33,188 bases of DNA from Clostridia bacterium (GTDB lineage: Bacteria; Bacillota; Clostridia; Christensenellales; Aristaeellaceae): contig JAFUHD010000072.1 of NCBI GenBank assembly GCA_017469025.1, positions 1 to 33,188 of the forward strand, in the 5' to 3' direction. Shown here piece by piece: positions 1-7,207 of the stretch. Both the position numbers and the translations under genes were made by a program. The notes under the pieces were generated by a model. It saw only the letters and a program-made list of their open reading frames with translations. It made no database searches and was not told the DNA's origin. The stretch's first letter is position 1; each line of letters begins with the position of its first letter.

Positions 1-16
1 GATGCCAATTTGACGT

Positions 17-39
17 AAAAAAAAGATCCCGTTCGGATC
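17..39 (-). terminator. possible minus-strand intrinsic terminator
   Basis: Read on the minus strand, GATCC (39-35) and GGATC (29-25) form a five-pair stem with a five-base loop, followed at once by eight U (24-17). The stem is short, so this is weak. No convincing gene ends here. Confidence 0.3.
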
Positions 40-428
40 ATGATTAAGCATTGTTTTTGCAAAAAAGACGAACATTACCAGTTTCTTTACACCTATCCAG
101 AGAGACATTGTTCTCGCTTTTTTCATGCTGAGAACAGGCGAAAGAAACTAGTGAAATACACAAGTTTCGCAGAATAAAGGATATGTTTTTCCAGTAGACA
201 AGCATAGATAAGCCAATGATATGAAAAATATTGGCTTGATGAGCGAAACTGTTTATATCATCCAGTTTATGCAATTAAAGAAGATATAGTACTACCAAGT
301 ATAAAAGCAGTTAATGGTCTAAAGAAGGGCATAGTTGTCCCATTGACTTGTACAGTGAGTTTGTCGTGCAGTTTTTAGCATGGCATTTCCAGGTATCAAT
401 CAATCAGGTTGCGAAGGCAGAAAAAGAC

Positions 429-712
429 TGTGGATATATACAGATTCTGTGGATAACGATAGAAAAATACAGATTATCAACCGACAGATTTACAATGTTT
501 TTTCAACTGCCAAACAACAGAAATGTCTTCATAATGTATATCTGCTGGTCTAATCAGGGTATTAGAGATTGTTATCCTGTAGCAGGAATGGCACTGACAT
601 ACATGACTTTAGCGGAAAAATGGACAAAATACCATATTAGTTGTCGGATCATGAATATTCGCGGCAAAACAACAGAGTAATCCTCTATTTGTACACATTT
701 TCTGTGGATAAC
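429..712. repeat. DnaA-box-like repeats
   Basis: TGTGGATAA, the reverse complement of the strict DnaA box TTATCCACA, occurs exactly at 448-456 and 703-711. Both lie inside the same 13-base word TTCTGTGGATAAC. A one-mismatch copy, TGTGGATAT, is at 429-437, and a looser two-mismatch match (TTATCAACC) lies near 473 on the other strand. All three close matches point the same way. No dnaA, dnaN or rep gene is visible in the window, so an origin is not established. They could be an origin fragment, titration sites or chance. Confidence 0.35.
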
Positions 713-942
713 AGATAAAAAGGTAACATTATTAGATGGTGCATTAGCGGAAGGTAAGCACACAAAATGGGTAAAGTAACCCACTGTTAAATGTAGATAC
801 TGTGTAAGGAATCGAATGGCAGCTATTGCTACAAAACATATGAGATGGATTACACTACACCACACGGCTAAAACCTCCCTGCGAGAATGAGAGCAATAGA
901 AAAAGTGACCACTATAGAGAAGGAACTCGAAAAAGTTCAACT

Positions 943-2877
943 TCATGCAGCTTTCTTTGCTGTCTTGAGCTTGTCCTGACGATATCTGAGAAGAACGCGC
1001 ATGTTCATAGCAGTTGTTGCCAGCATTAAGTCATATCTTGCATACCATTTGCCAAAGTAAGTAGTCTGATCAATCTGATATGTACGTCTCAATACAGAAG
1101 GTACGCCTTCAACAGCATTACGCTTGTTAACCATCTCACGATAGACCGGATCTCCGAGATCTTGCATCGTAGTTGCTTCATTATATTGCTTGAGTTTAAG
1201 CAGAATAGATCCTTCCTTATTTTTCAGAATGGACGCCTTACATTTGTTGCAATTCGGGCAATCGGCGCAGGTTTTTTTAGGCATCCGAATACGAAATTCC
1301 TCCTTTTCAATGTGTGAAGTCACCCCTTTCGGAACGTTTCCAGCAGGGCAGGATGTTACGGTCATATTCTTCATATCAACGTTAAATCCGGCCAGAAATG
1401 GATCAGGAGCAATTCCTGTAAGTGTCCCACAAAAGACTTTAAATCCACGGGAAGTGGCCATCTCCTTGAGATCATAGGAATTGCAGTACAATCCGTCGCA
1501 GCATAAACCGCTCCAACGTCCGGTTTCAGGATTAAACCCATCTGTTCCGAATTTCTGGTAAAAATCACGGGCAAATGCCTGGTCACTGTGTATATTGGGC
1601 TCCAGGTCGCGATCAACAATGATTGCATAATCTTTATTGCTGCAGCGCTGAACGACATTTGCAGTCCATCCCTGAGTAGTTTTTCCATCCTTTGTGCGAC
1701 AGGTCGGTCCATCAACCAAGTCGTCGTAAGGATTCTGAAGACTGCTTCCTGCAATTTCGCAGTTCTCACGTGGAATAATCCTGCCCTGCTCGTTCTGCTT
1801 TGTCTGCTCATTGAGCACACGATCAAGTAACTTGTATTCCTTTTTATTCTCGAGGCTCAGACTCTCCAACAGCTTTTTAATGGAAAGAGATTCGGAGACA
1901 ACATCTTCAAGACGAAGACGAGCAATCAGCATACGACGCTTTTGACGGTTGAATTCTGCACTCTTTTGAGACTTCTGTGGATCACTGGACTCAGAGGTCT
2001 TTGAAGACTCGTCCGTCGTTTTATTCGTAGAATCGTCAGTGGGTTCAGAAGCCTGTTCTGATGTGGAAACATTCTCCGAGGCAGAAGTATCTTCTTGTTT
2101 ATCATCCTCTGTGGAAGTGGGCAGAACAATTTTCGCAGCTTCCGCTTCAATTTCTTCAATTGAAACGCCCTTTTTGACAGCTTCGGCCTCAAGTTCCGCA
2201 AGGGTGCCTTTAAAATAGATCACCCGATTGTGATCCTGTTTTTCAAGATAATGCTGAAATTCTTCGGGGATCAGTGCTTCTCCTTTTAATGCAAAAATAA
2301 TATTAATGCACATACGATTGATGACATAAATGAGCTCAAGTCTGGACATGTGTTTTCCGTGCATAGAGATATTCAGAGAATCAATCCGATATACTTTATC
2401 AAGCAGATCATTGTATGGCAGATTTCCAATAACCTCTTCCTCCATTGCAAAGTTCATCATATCTGTGATTTCTTCAAGAATATCACGGCCTGTCTCTTCA
2501 TAGATGGAATTAAGGCGAGTACGAAGTCTGTAAAAGGTGTTGGCACTGAAGGGCTGATGCTGCAGGGTTTCTGTATTCAAAGCATACTGCATTGCAGCAT
2601 CTGTATGAATGTGCTCCAGGAAAAAGCTTTCAGAAATATGAGCAACTTCCATGTACAACGCAGCCATAATGGTATTAGCTCCAGTTTCACCAGGACGATG
2701 ATCATTTCCCTTAACATAAAGCAGGTCGACCAGATCCACCGGAATAGTAGAAAGCAGTGAGCGTGTAATACCTTCTATGCCATTTGCAACTCTTTCCTGT
2801 ATAGATTCAGGCAGTACTTTCCATGGGGTGTCCAAGAAAGTATCCTGATTTCCAAACTGCTTATCGGTCTTTGTCAT
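943..2877 (-). CDS. IS1182-type DDE transposase
   Basis: This 644-residue protein has the architecture of IS1182/IS5-like DDE transposases. An N-terminal DUF772-like region comes first (roughly residues 50-150), then a C-terminal DDE catalytic part with an acidic segment IIVDRDLEP (about 423), a CDG segment (about 461) and an NAVEG motif (about 589) as the probable catalytic acids. Between them, about residues 250-305 form a Ser/Thr/Asp/Glu-rich low-complexity linker that looks like an insertion. I chose the ATG at 2877 over an ATG 24 codons upstream because GGAGG sits 8 bases before it. The frame is intact, so the element could be active. By eye I found no terminal inverted repeats, and the family call rests on recalled motifs. 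Confidence 0.85.
   Translation of the reverse strand: MTKTDKQFGNQDTFLDTPWKVLPESIQERVANGIEGITRSLLSTIPVDLVDLLYVKGNDHRPGETGANTIMAALYMEVAHISESFFLEHIHTDAAMQYALNTETLQHQPFSANTFYRLRTRLNSIYEETGRDILEEITDMMNFAMEEEVIGNLPYNDLLDKVYRIDSLNISMHGKHMSRLELIYVINRMCINIIFALKGEALIPEEFQHYLEKQDHNRVIYFKGTLAELEAEAVKKGVSIEEIEAEAAKIVLPTSTEDDKQEDTSASENVSTSEQASEPTDDSTNKTTDESSKTSESSDPQKSQKSAEFNRQKRRMLIARLRLEDVVSESLSIKKLLESLSLENKKEYKLLDRVLNEQTKQNEQGRIIPRENCEIAGSSLQNPYDDLVDGPTCRTKDGKTTQGWTANVVQRCSNKDYAIIVDRDLEPNIHSDQAFARDFYQKFGTDGFNPETGRWSGLCCDGLYCNSYDLKEMATSRGFKVFCGTLTGIAPDPFLAGFNVDMKNMTVTSCPAGNVPKGVTSHIEKEEFRIRMPKKTCADCPNCNKCKASILKNKEGSILLKLKQYNEATTMQDLGDPVYREMVNKRNAVEGVPSVLRRTYQIDQTTYFGKWYARYDLMLATTAMNMRVLLRYRQDKLKTAKKAA
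943..2877 (-). mobile_element. insertion sequence, minimal extent (IS1182-like)
   Basis: The element is defined only by its intact transposase. Its ends must lie outside the gene, probably between about 700 and 942 on the left and 2890 and 3000 on the right. I searched those flanks for matching inverted repeats and found nothing longer than about six bases, so the true boundaries and any target duplication are undetermined. Confidence 0.6.
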
Positions 2878-2939
2878 GGTATACCTCCATATTTTCCAAA
2901 TTAAGTTTATATAAAATCGCAAGCTTGCGCCATGCTGAT

Positions 2940-2968
2940 ATTTTATCAAAAAATCAGACAGATTGCAA
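2940..2968 (-). promoter_or_regulatory. candidate transposase promoter
   Basis: On the minus strand TTGCAA (2968-2963) and TAAAAT (2945-2940) are separated by 17 bases. A start near 2933 would give a roughly 55-base leader before the transposase ATG. That leader contains a perfect 12-base palindrome, CGCAAGCTTGCG, at 2918-2929. Confidence 0.45.
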
Positions 2969-3006
2969 TACTTTTTTAAGAAAAATAAGGAGATATTTCA
3001 TATTTT

Positions 3007-3036
3007 TTGACAAATTAGTTCTGGGATTGCTATACT
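3007..3036 (+). promoter_or_regulatory. promoter of the XRE regulator
   Basis: A perfect -35 TTGACA (3007-3012) and a -10 TATACT (3031-3036) are 18 bases apart, with an extended -10 TG at 3028-3029. The ATG of the regulator follows at 3072 after GGAGG. This should be a strong sigma-A-type promoter. Confidence 0.75.
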
Positions 3037-3071
3037 CTTCTGACACGAATTTTGAATGCAGGAGGGTGCTT

Positions 3072-3413
3072 ATGTTAGTAAAAGATAAAATAATCGTGCT
3101 TCGTAAAAAGGCTGGAATAAGTACTTCACAGCTAGCTGAACGAGTAGGAGTAAACATTGGAACGATAAACAGGTATGAAAAAGGGGTTATTAAGACGATT
3201 CCAGTAGAAACACTCAGGAAGATAGCAGATGCTCTGGATTGCTCCTATGATGAATTGATAAAAGAAGATCCAAAGTATTCATCTTTATGCGACGAAGTAA
3301 ATGAAAATGATTCTGTGAATGCTCAGTTAAGTGATGCGGACAGAAAAATGGTGGAATGGTTTCACACTCTTCCAGAGAACATTCAGACAACTCTGTCCGG
3401 TTTATGGAGTTAA
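3072..3413 (+). CDS. XRE-family helix-turn-helix regulator
   Basis: This 113-residue protein has an HTH_3/XRE (Cro/C1-type) DNA-binding domain over about residues 5-62. The helix-turn-helix is visible in ISTSQLAERVGV followed by GTINRYEKG, and the fold closes with LRKIADALDCSYDEL. The last ~50 residues are acidic and have no domain I recognise. The ATG at 3072 is preceded by GGAGG and a strong promoter. Any frame-open start further upstream would begin inside the transposase leader and is not credible. It stands alone between the insertion sequence and a gene remnant, so its targets are unknown. Autoregulation is typical of the family but is an inference here. Confidence 0.85.
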   Translation: MLVKDKIIVLRKKAGISTSQLAERVGVNIGTINRYEKGVIKTIPVETLRKIADALDCSYDELIKEDPKYSSLCDEVNENDSVNAQLSDADRKMVEWFHTLPENIQTTLSGLWS

Positions 3414-3450
3414 CGAGGGAATATCTGAAGAATGAAATATACGAACGTTT

Positions 3451-3678
3451 CTATAAAATTAAAGAAGAACGTTCGGAATTATCACAAATTCCGAACGCCC
3501 TTCTCTGACGGTCATTTTCCCGGAAAAGATACATAAAATTGAAATCTGGAAGCCGAAAAAGACTTTTGGTGGGTGAATCATAAATGGAGACGCCAACTTT
3601 GTAAGTCTTCGCGGAAGCGACAGAGACCATGCCCAGAGCCATGATAACAGCCAGAGCAAACACGAGAAGTTTCTTCAT
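3451..3678 (-). pseudogene. remnant of a sugar ABC substrate-binding protein (signal peptide plus about 10 mature residues)
   Basis: The ATG at 3678 has a ribosome site (GAGGTG, 8 bases upstream) and opens a classical signal peptide ending VSVASA, followed by KTYKVGVSIYD. That is how galactose/ribose-type periplasmic binding proteins begin. Homology then ends: the remaining ~40 codons run through unrelated sequence and into the terminator hairpin, stopping at 75 residues against about 330-350 for the family. The simplest reading is an internal deletion that fused the gene start to its own 3' end. Its promoter is perfect and its terminator intact, so the short ORF is probably still transcribed and could produce a small secreted peptide. 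That product is untested. Confidence 0.65.
3453..3497 (-). terminator. intrinsic terminator of the binding-protein remnant
   Basis: An 11-pair perfect stem (3487-3497 with 3470-3480) closes a six-base loop. On the minus strand it is followed by a T-rich tail (TTCTTCTTTAATTTT). The plus-strand side has no U tract, so the terminator acts leftward. It overlaps the last codons of the truncated ORF, which supports a deletion having brought them together. Confidence 0.75.
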
Positions 3679-3736
3679 AAGAAAACACCTCATATAAAAT
3701 TATTTCAGCAGCTTTTCCGCCACTGATATCATTGAC

Positions 3737-3765
3737 ATTATATGACGGAAAAGTACGCTTGTCAA
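3737..3765 (-). promoter_or_regulatory. perfect consensus promoter of the remnant ORF
   Basis: On the minus strand TTGACA (3765-3760) and TATAAT (3742-3737) are exactly 17 bases apart, so every position matches the sigma-A/sigma-70 consensus. Transcription should begin near 3730 and stop at the hairpin ending near 3465, giving an RNA of roughly 265 bases. Its -35 overlaps the -35 of the divergent promoter reading into the MBL gene. Confidence 0.8.
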
Positions 3766-3787
3766 ACAAAATTTTGTATGATATAAC
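3759..3787 (+). promoter_or_regulatory. candidate promoter of the MBL-fold gene
   Basis: TTGTCA (3759-3764) and TATAAC (3782-3787), each five of six matches, are 17 bases apart. The -35 shares bases with the -35 of the divergent minus-strand promoter, so the two could compete for RNA polymerase. Confidence 0.5.
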
Positions 3788-3882
3788 CTCATTTGTCTTT
3801 TTTAATTCAGCACTGATGTACCACTATTTTCATTGCTTTCATGCGCGTCATCTGCTCCAATAATTTTGAGAAAGGACACACA

Positions 3883-4629
3883 ATGAGCAAAACTGATTCA
3901 AGCTTATTCCTGCATTTTCTTGGAAATGGTGCTGCCTTTAATCCAGCATTTGGGAATACATCTGCTTATATTCAGGATGAAAAACGGCTTTTTCTGCTGG
4001 ACTGTGGGGAAACGGTTTTCAGCCGTCTGACAGATCAGCATATTTTAAACAGCAGTCAGGACATTTACGCTGCAGTTTCCCATCTGCATTGTGACCATGC
4101 CGGTTCCCTCGGTTCTCTGATTCTCTACTGCTATTATGGTCTTCATTCACCCATGACACTGGTCATTCCGGATAATTGTGATCAATATGTGAAACAAATC
4201 ATGTCACTTCTTCGTTTCATGGGCGTCTCAGACGACAAATACCATTTGCTTTCCGCAGAGCAATTGAACTTTTTTAAGCCCTTCACTTCCTTTTCCTATA
4301 TTCCCACCCGTCATGACCCATCCATGTTCTGCTTCTCCTTCACCTTTGATACCCCTGCCGGCGGTGTCTTCTATTCAGCGGATACATCAGAAACAGACCA
4401 GCTTGATTCATTCCTCAAAGCACACCCCGACCCGGAAGCATTATATATGGAAGCAACAGATGAGGACTATCCCGGAAACATTCATCTGTATCTGGACAAA
4501 CTGACCGGATTTCTAGACCCATCCCTTCGCACACGGACTTATCTGATGCATTTCAATCGTCCCTCCTGTGCAGAAAAAGGCCGTGCGGCAGGTTTTCGGA
4601 TTGCCATACCCGATTTGGTCCGATGCTGA
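3883..4629 (+). CDS. MBL-fold metal-dependent hydrolase
   Basis: This 248-residue protein is a metallo-beta-lactamase-fold hydrolase of the RNase Z/arylsulfatase-like branch. It has the early LGNGAAF and GNTSAYI segments, the DCGE strand at about residue 40, the metal-binding HLHCDH at 67-72, later conserved Asp/His around YSADTSE and a closing LMHF. Fold and metal use follow from the family; the substrate cannot be read from sequence. I chose ATG 3883, after AAAGGA, rather than the in-frame ATG at 3841 that lacks a ribosome site. It lies just upstream of a phosphonate-type importer. PhnP of the C-P lyase pathway is also an MBL phosphodiesterase, but no other phn lyase gene is here and phnD has its own promoter, so the link is weak. 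Confidence 0.8.
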   Translation: MSKTDSSLFLHFLGNGAAFNPAFGNTSAYIQDEKRLFLLDCGETVFSRLTDQHILNSSQDIYAAVSHLHCDHAGSLGSLILYCYYGLHSPMTLVIPDNCDQYVKQIMSLLRFMGVSDDKYHLLSAEQLNFFKPFTSFSYIPTRHDPSMFCFSFTFDTPAGGVFYSADTSETDQLDSFLKAHPDPEALYMEATDEDYPGNIHLYLDKLTGFLDPSLRTRTYLMHFNRPSCAEKGRAAGFRIAIPDLVRC

Positions 4630-4672
4630 ACAGATGTGGTATGAAAACACTTGAAACAGCCTTTATTCTTTC

Positions 4673-4701
4673 TTGAATTGATACTGTATGTTGGCTATAA
4701 T
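4673..4701 (+). promoter_or_regulatory. promoter of the phnDCEE operon
   Basis: TTGAAT (4673-4678) and a perfect TATAAT (4696-4701) are 17 bases apart, placing the start near 4708 and giving a leader of about 35 bases before phnD. I saw no Pho-box-like repeat or riboswitch in this short leader. Confidence 0.7.
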
Positions 4702-4742
4702 ATGTACCGGTCTTCAAAAAACATTTTACAGGAGGTTCTCGC

Positions 4743-5654
4743 ATGAAAAAGATTCTTACTCTCGTCATCGCTTTCTCTCTTCTGATGGGCTGTGTTTGCG
4801 CATTTGCCGATGGAATTGGTCTTGACGCACTCCGCATCCAGTTTGTTCCCACCAATACTGAAACTGCCGATGCAGCCACTGCTGATTTTTCGGCTTATAT
4901 GAGCAATCTGCTTGGCATTCCTGTCAATGTAACCGTCGCCACCAGCTACAACGGCATCGTTGAAGCAATGGAATCCGGCACGGTTGATGTTGGTATCATG
5001 CCTCCTGCAACATATGCCCAGGCACGTGAGATGGGTGTTGCTGAAGCCATCCTCTCTTCCACGCTTGTCGATTATGATCAGGAAACCGAAACTGTCATCG
5101 AAGGCAGCGTCACCGGAAATTTCAAGGCTGAAGTTCTGGTCCGGAAAGACAGCGGTATTGAAGGCTATGAAGGTCTGGCCGGCAAAACCATCGCATACCT
5201 CGGCGCCTCCTCAGCTTCCGGCTACATTTATCCGGTTGCTGAAATGAAGAAACTCGGCATTGATGTTGACAGCTGCAACTGGGTCAATATCACATCCATT
5301 CCGAGCGCCATTCTTGCCGTCATCAATGGTCAGGTAGATGCCTGCTTCACATTTGAAGGCAGCCGTGCCGTTTTTGCAAAGGCCGTTCTGGATGACAATG
5401 GCAATCCCTACGACCTCTACGAGGTACTCAGTGTTGCAAAACTGTCTGATGGAGACATTCCGAACGATGCCGTTGCCGTCAATCCCAAACTCAGCGATGA
5501 CGCCAAGGCAGCTGTCCGCGACGCATTCCTCAAGATGGCCTCTGATGAAGCCGGTCTTGCCATTATGAGCACCTGGGGCCATACCGGTTATGTGCCATCC
5601 AACGAGTCAGACTATGACACCATTGCTGAATACATCGCCCTCGCTGCTGACTGA
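4743..5654 (+). CDS. phnD: phosphonate-type ABC transporter substrate-binding protein
   Basis: This 303-residue extracytoplasmic binding protein starts after AGGAGG with a signal peptide ending CAFADG. The mature part matches the PhnD/phosphonate-binding family: LRIQFVPTNTETAD near the start, VAMESGTVDVG-type switching loop and NGQVDACFTFEGS. The family captures phosphonates, phosphite or related oxyanions for import. LMGC at residues 14-17 resembles a lipobox, but cleavage after AFA also fits, so lipidation is uncertain. It is the first gene of phnD-phnC-phnE-phnE, followed by phnC after 8 bases. No C-P lyase or phosphonatase gene lies in the window, so the ligand is not settled. Confidence 0.88.
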   Translation: MKKILTLVIAFSLLMGCVCAFADGIGLDALRIQFVPTNTETADAATADFSAYMSNLLGIPVNVTVATSYNGIVEAMESGTVDVGIMPPATYAQAREMGVAEAILSSTLVDYDQETETVIEGSVTGNFKAEVLVRKDSGIEGYEGLAGKTIAYLGASSASGYIYPVAEMKKLGIDVDSCNWVNITSIPSAILAVINGQVDACFTFEGSRAVFAKAVLDDNGNPYDLYEVLSVAKLSDGDIPNDAVAVNPKLSDDAKAAVRDAFLKMASDEAGLAIMSTWGHTGYVPSNESDYDTIAEYIALAAD

Positions 5655-5662
5655 GGAAAAAC

Positions 5663-6424
5663 ATGATACAGTTTGATCATGTCTCAAAGACGTTTCCTAA
5701 CGGCGTCCGCGGGCTGATTGATGTGAACCTTACAATCAATGATGGAGACTTTGTCTCCATCATTGGTTTAAGTGGCGCCGGAAAAAGTACCCTTCTGCGC
5801 TCCATCAACCGTTTGAATGAGATTTCGGAAGGGAATATCACCATTGACGGCAGCTCCATCACTCACGCCAACAAGCAGGAGCTGAAAAGAATCCGCCGGA
5901 CAATCGGCCTTATCTCTCAGCAATTCAATCTCGTCAAGCGCTCTACCGTTCAGCGCAACGTGCTTTCCGGCAAGCTCGGCTACTATTCCACCTTTAAAAG
6001 TGTTTTCGGTCTCTTTTCAAAGGAGGATTATGCGCTTTGCAATGAAGTCCTCGCCAAAGTAGAGCTGTCCGACAAACTCCATGAGCGCTGTGACAATCTG
6101 TCCGGTGGGCAACAGCAGCGTGTATCTATTGCGCGCACGCTCTTTCAGGAAGCCAGCATTATCCTGGCAGATGAACCGGTTGCATCCCTGGACCCGGCGA
6201 CAAGTCAGGAAATCCTCTCCGAGCTCAGAAAGATCAACACCACAATGGGCAAAACCGTCATCGTCAACATCCATTCCATTGCACTCGCCCGGCAGTTTTC
6301 AGACCGTATTCTTGCTCTGCAGGACGGAAAACTCGTCTTTGATGGAAAACCGGATGAACTGACAAATGATATTCTGCGGATGGTCTACAAAGGTGATTCA
6401 TTTCTGAATGAAAGTGAGCGTTAG
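5663..6424 (+). CDS. phnC: phosphonate-type ABC transporter ATPase
   Basis: This 253-residue cytoplasmic ATPase powers the importer. The Walker A is GLSGAGKST (35-43), the signature LSGGQQQR begins at 146, and the Walker B ends in ILADEP with the catalytic Glu at 171. Q-loop and H-loop segments (ISQQFN and NIHS) are also visible. Length and motifs fit PhnC. It begins 8 bases after phnD with GAGGA before the ATG, and is followed after 3 bases by phnE. The specific phosphonate assignment rests on PhnD and PhnE as neighbours, since ATPases of this class look alike. Confidence 0.9.
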   Translation: MIQFDHVSKTFPNGVRGLIDVNLTINDGDFVSIIGLSGAGKSTLLRSINRLNEISEGNITIDGSSITHANKQELKRIRRTIGLISQQFNLVKRSTVQRNVLSGKLGYYSTFKSVFGLFSKEDYALCNEVLAKVELSDKLHERCDNLSGGQQQRVSIARTLFQEASIILADEPVASLDPATSQEILSELRKINTTMGKTVIVNIHSIALARQFSDRILALQDGKLVFDGKPDELTNDILRMVYKGDSFLNESER

Positions 6425-6427
6425 GCC

Positions 6428-7207
6428 ATGAAAATCAAGGATACCGTTCACTTTCAGTGGTACAAAACGCTTTTCATCGTCATACTGCTTGCGCTCTGTC
6501 TGTTCGGCTCAATCTACAGCACGCATGCGGATTTCGAGCAGCTGTTCAGCAACATCGGGCAGGTAAATGCTTTTTTGCGTAAGCTCTCCCACCCGGACTT
6601 CAAGTATCTCAGCCGGTTGATCAGCCCAATGGTCAAAACACTTAAGATGTCCGCACTCGGAACTGTAATCGGCGTCCTGCTTGCCGTCCCGTTTTCATTT
6701 CTGGCAACCACCGTTGTCACAGGGAATCCGGTCGTAACCCACATCATCCGCTTCCTTCTCAACATCATCCGGACCATTCCCAACATGCTGCTTGCCGCCC
6801 TTCTGGTGGCCATCATTGGCATTGGTGAGGCAACCGGCGTTATCACCATCGCTATTTTTACCTTTGGCGTCACATCACAGCTCATCTTTGAGTCCATTGA
6901 GACAATTGACCGCGCGCCGCTCGAAGCATCCCTCGCTGTCGGCGCGAACCGCCTCAAAACAGCTGTCTGGGCAGTATGGCCCCAAATTGCCTCAAGTGTA
7001 TTCAGCTATACATTTTACGCCTTTGAACTCAATGTCCGTGCCTCAACCGTTCTCGGATATGTAGGTGCCGGCGGCATCGGCGTCAAGCTCAATGAAGCAC
7101 TGGGACTGTTCAAATATGAGCGGGTTTCCATCATCATCCTCTTCATCTTTGCAGTCGTTGTCATTGTCGACACGATATCCGAAGCAATCCGAAGGAGGCT
7201 GAAATGA
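6428..7207 (+). CDS. phnE: phosphonate-type ABC transporter permease 1
   Basis: This 259-residue inner-membrane permease has hydrophobic segments at about residues 14-30, 75-100, 110-140 and 215-255. It has the binding-protein-dependent permease loop in the form EASLAVGANRLKTAVWAVWPQ, with the conserved EA and G, and the PhnE-like VGAGGIGVKLNEAL. It makes one half of the translocation pore with the next gene. The start lies just after phnC, and its stop overlaps the next start by four bases (ATGA), so the two permeases are translationally coupled. Confidence 0.88.
   Translation: MKIKDTVHFQWYKTLFIVILLALCLFGSIYSTHADFEQLFSNIGQVNAFLRKLSHPDFKYLSRLISPMVKTLKMSALGTVIGVLLAVPFSFLATTVVTGNPVVTHIIRFLLNIIRTIPNMLLAALLVAIIGIGEATGVITIAIFTFGVTSQLIFESIETIDRAPLEASLAVGANRLKTAVWAVWPQIASSVFSYTFYAFELNVRASTVLGYVGAGGIGVKLNEALGLFKYERVSIIILFIFAVVVIVDTISEAIRRRLK

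Larger units (their letters stand above)
1..942. other. A+T-rich region without a recognisable gene
   Basis: No open reading frame here gives a protein I recognise, and none has a convincing ribosome site. The stretch is clearly richer in A+T than the region beyond 3.8 kb. It holds a 13-base direct repeat (445-457 and 700-712) whose core TGTGGATAA is the exact complement of the DnaA-box consensus, plus a one-mismatch copy at 429-437. It also holds a weak minus-strand terminator-like hairpin at the left edge. It may be decayed accessory DNA flanking the insertion sequence. Confidence 0.5.

Noticed and set aside
44..274. Minus-strand 76-codon ORF ending four bases before a terminator-like hairpin
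   Set aside because: It would start at TTG without a ribosome site and the protein has no recognisable pattern; the hairpin stem is only five pairs.
348..680. Plus-strand 110-codon ORF in the gene-poor left end
   Set aside because: No ribosome site, no family resemblance, and its composition looks like translated non-coding A+T-rich DNA.
572..946. Minus-strand 124-codon ORF whose ATG overlaps the transposase stop (ATGA)
   Set aside because: The overlap looks like coupling, but there is no ribosome site, no similarity I recognise, and a cysteine/phenylalanine-rich composition typical of spurious frames.
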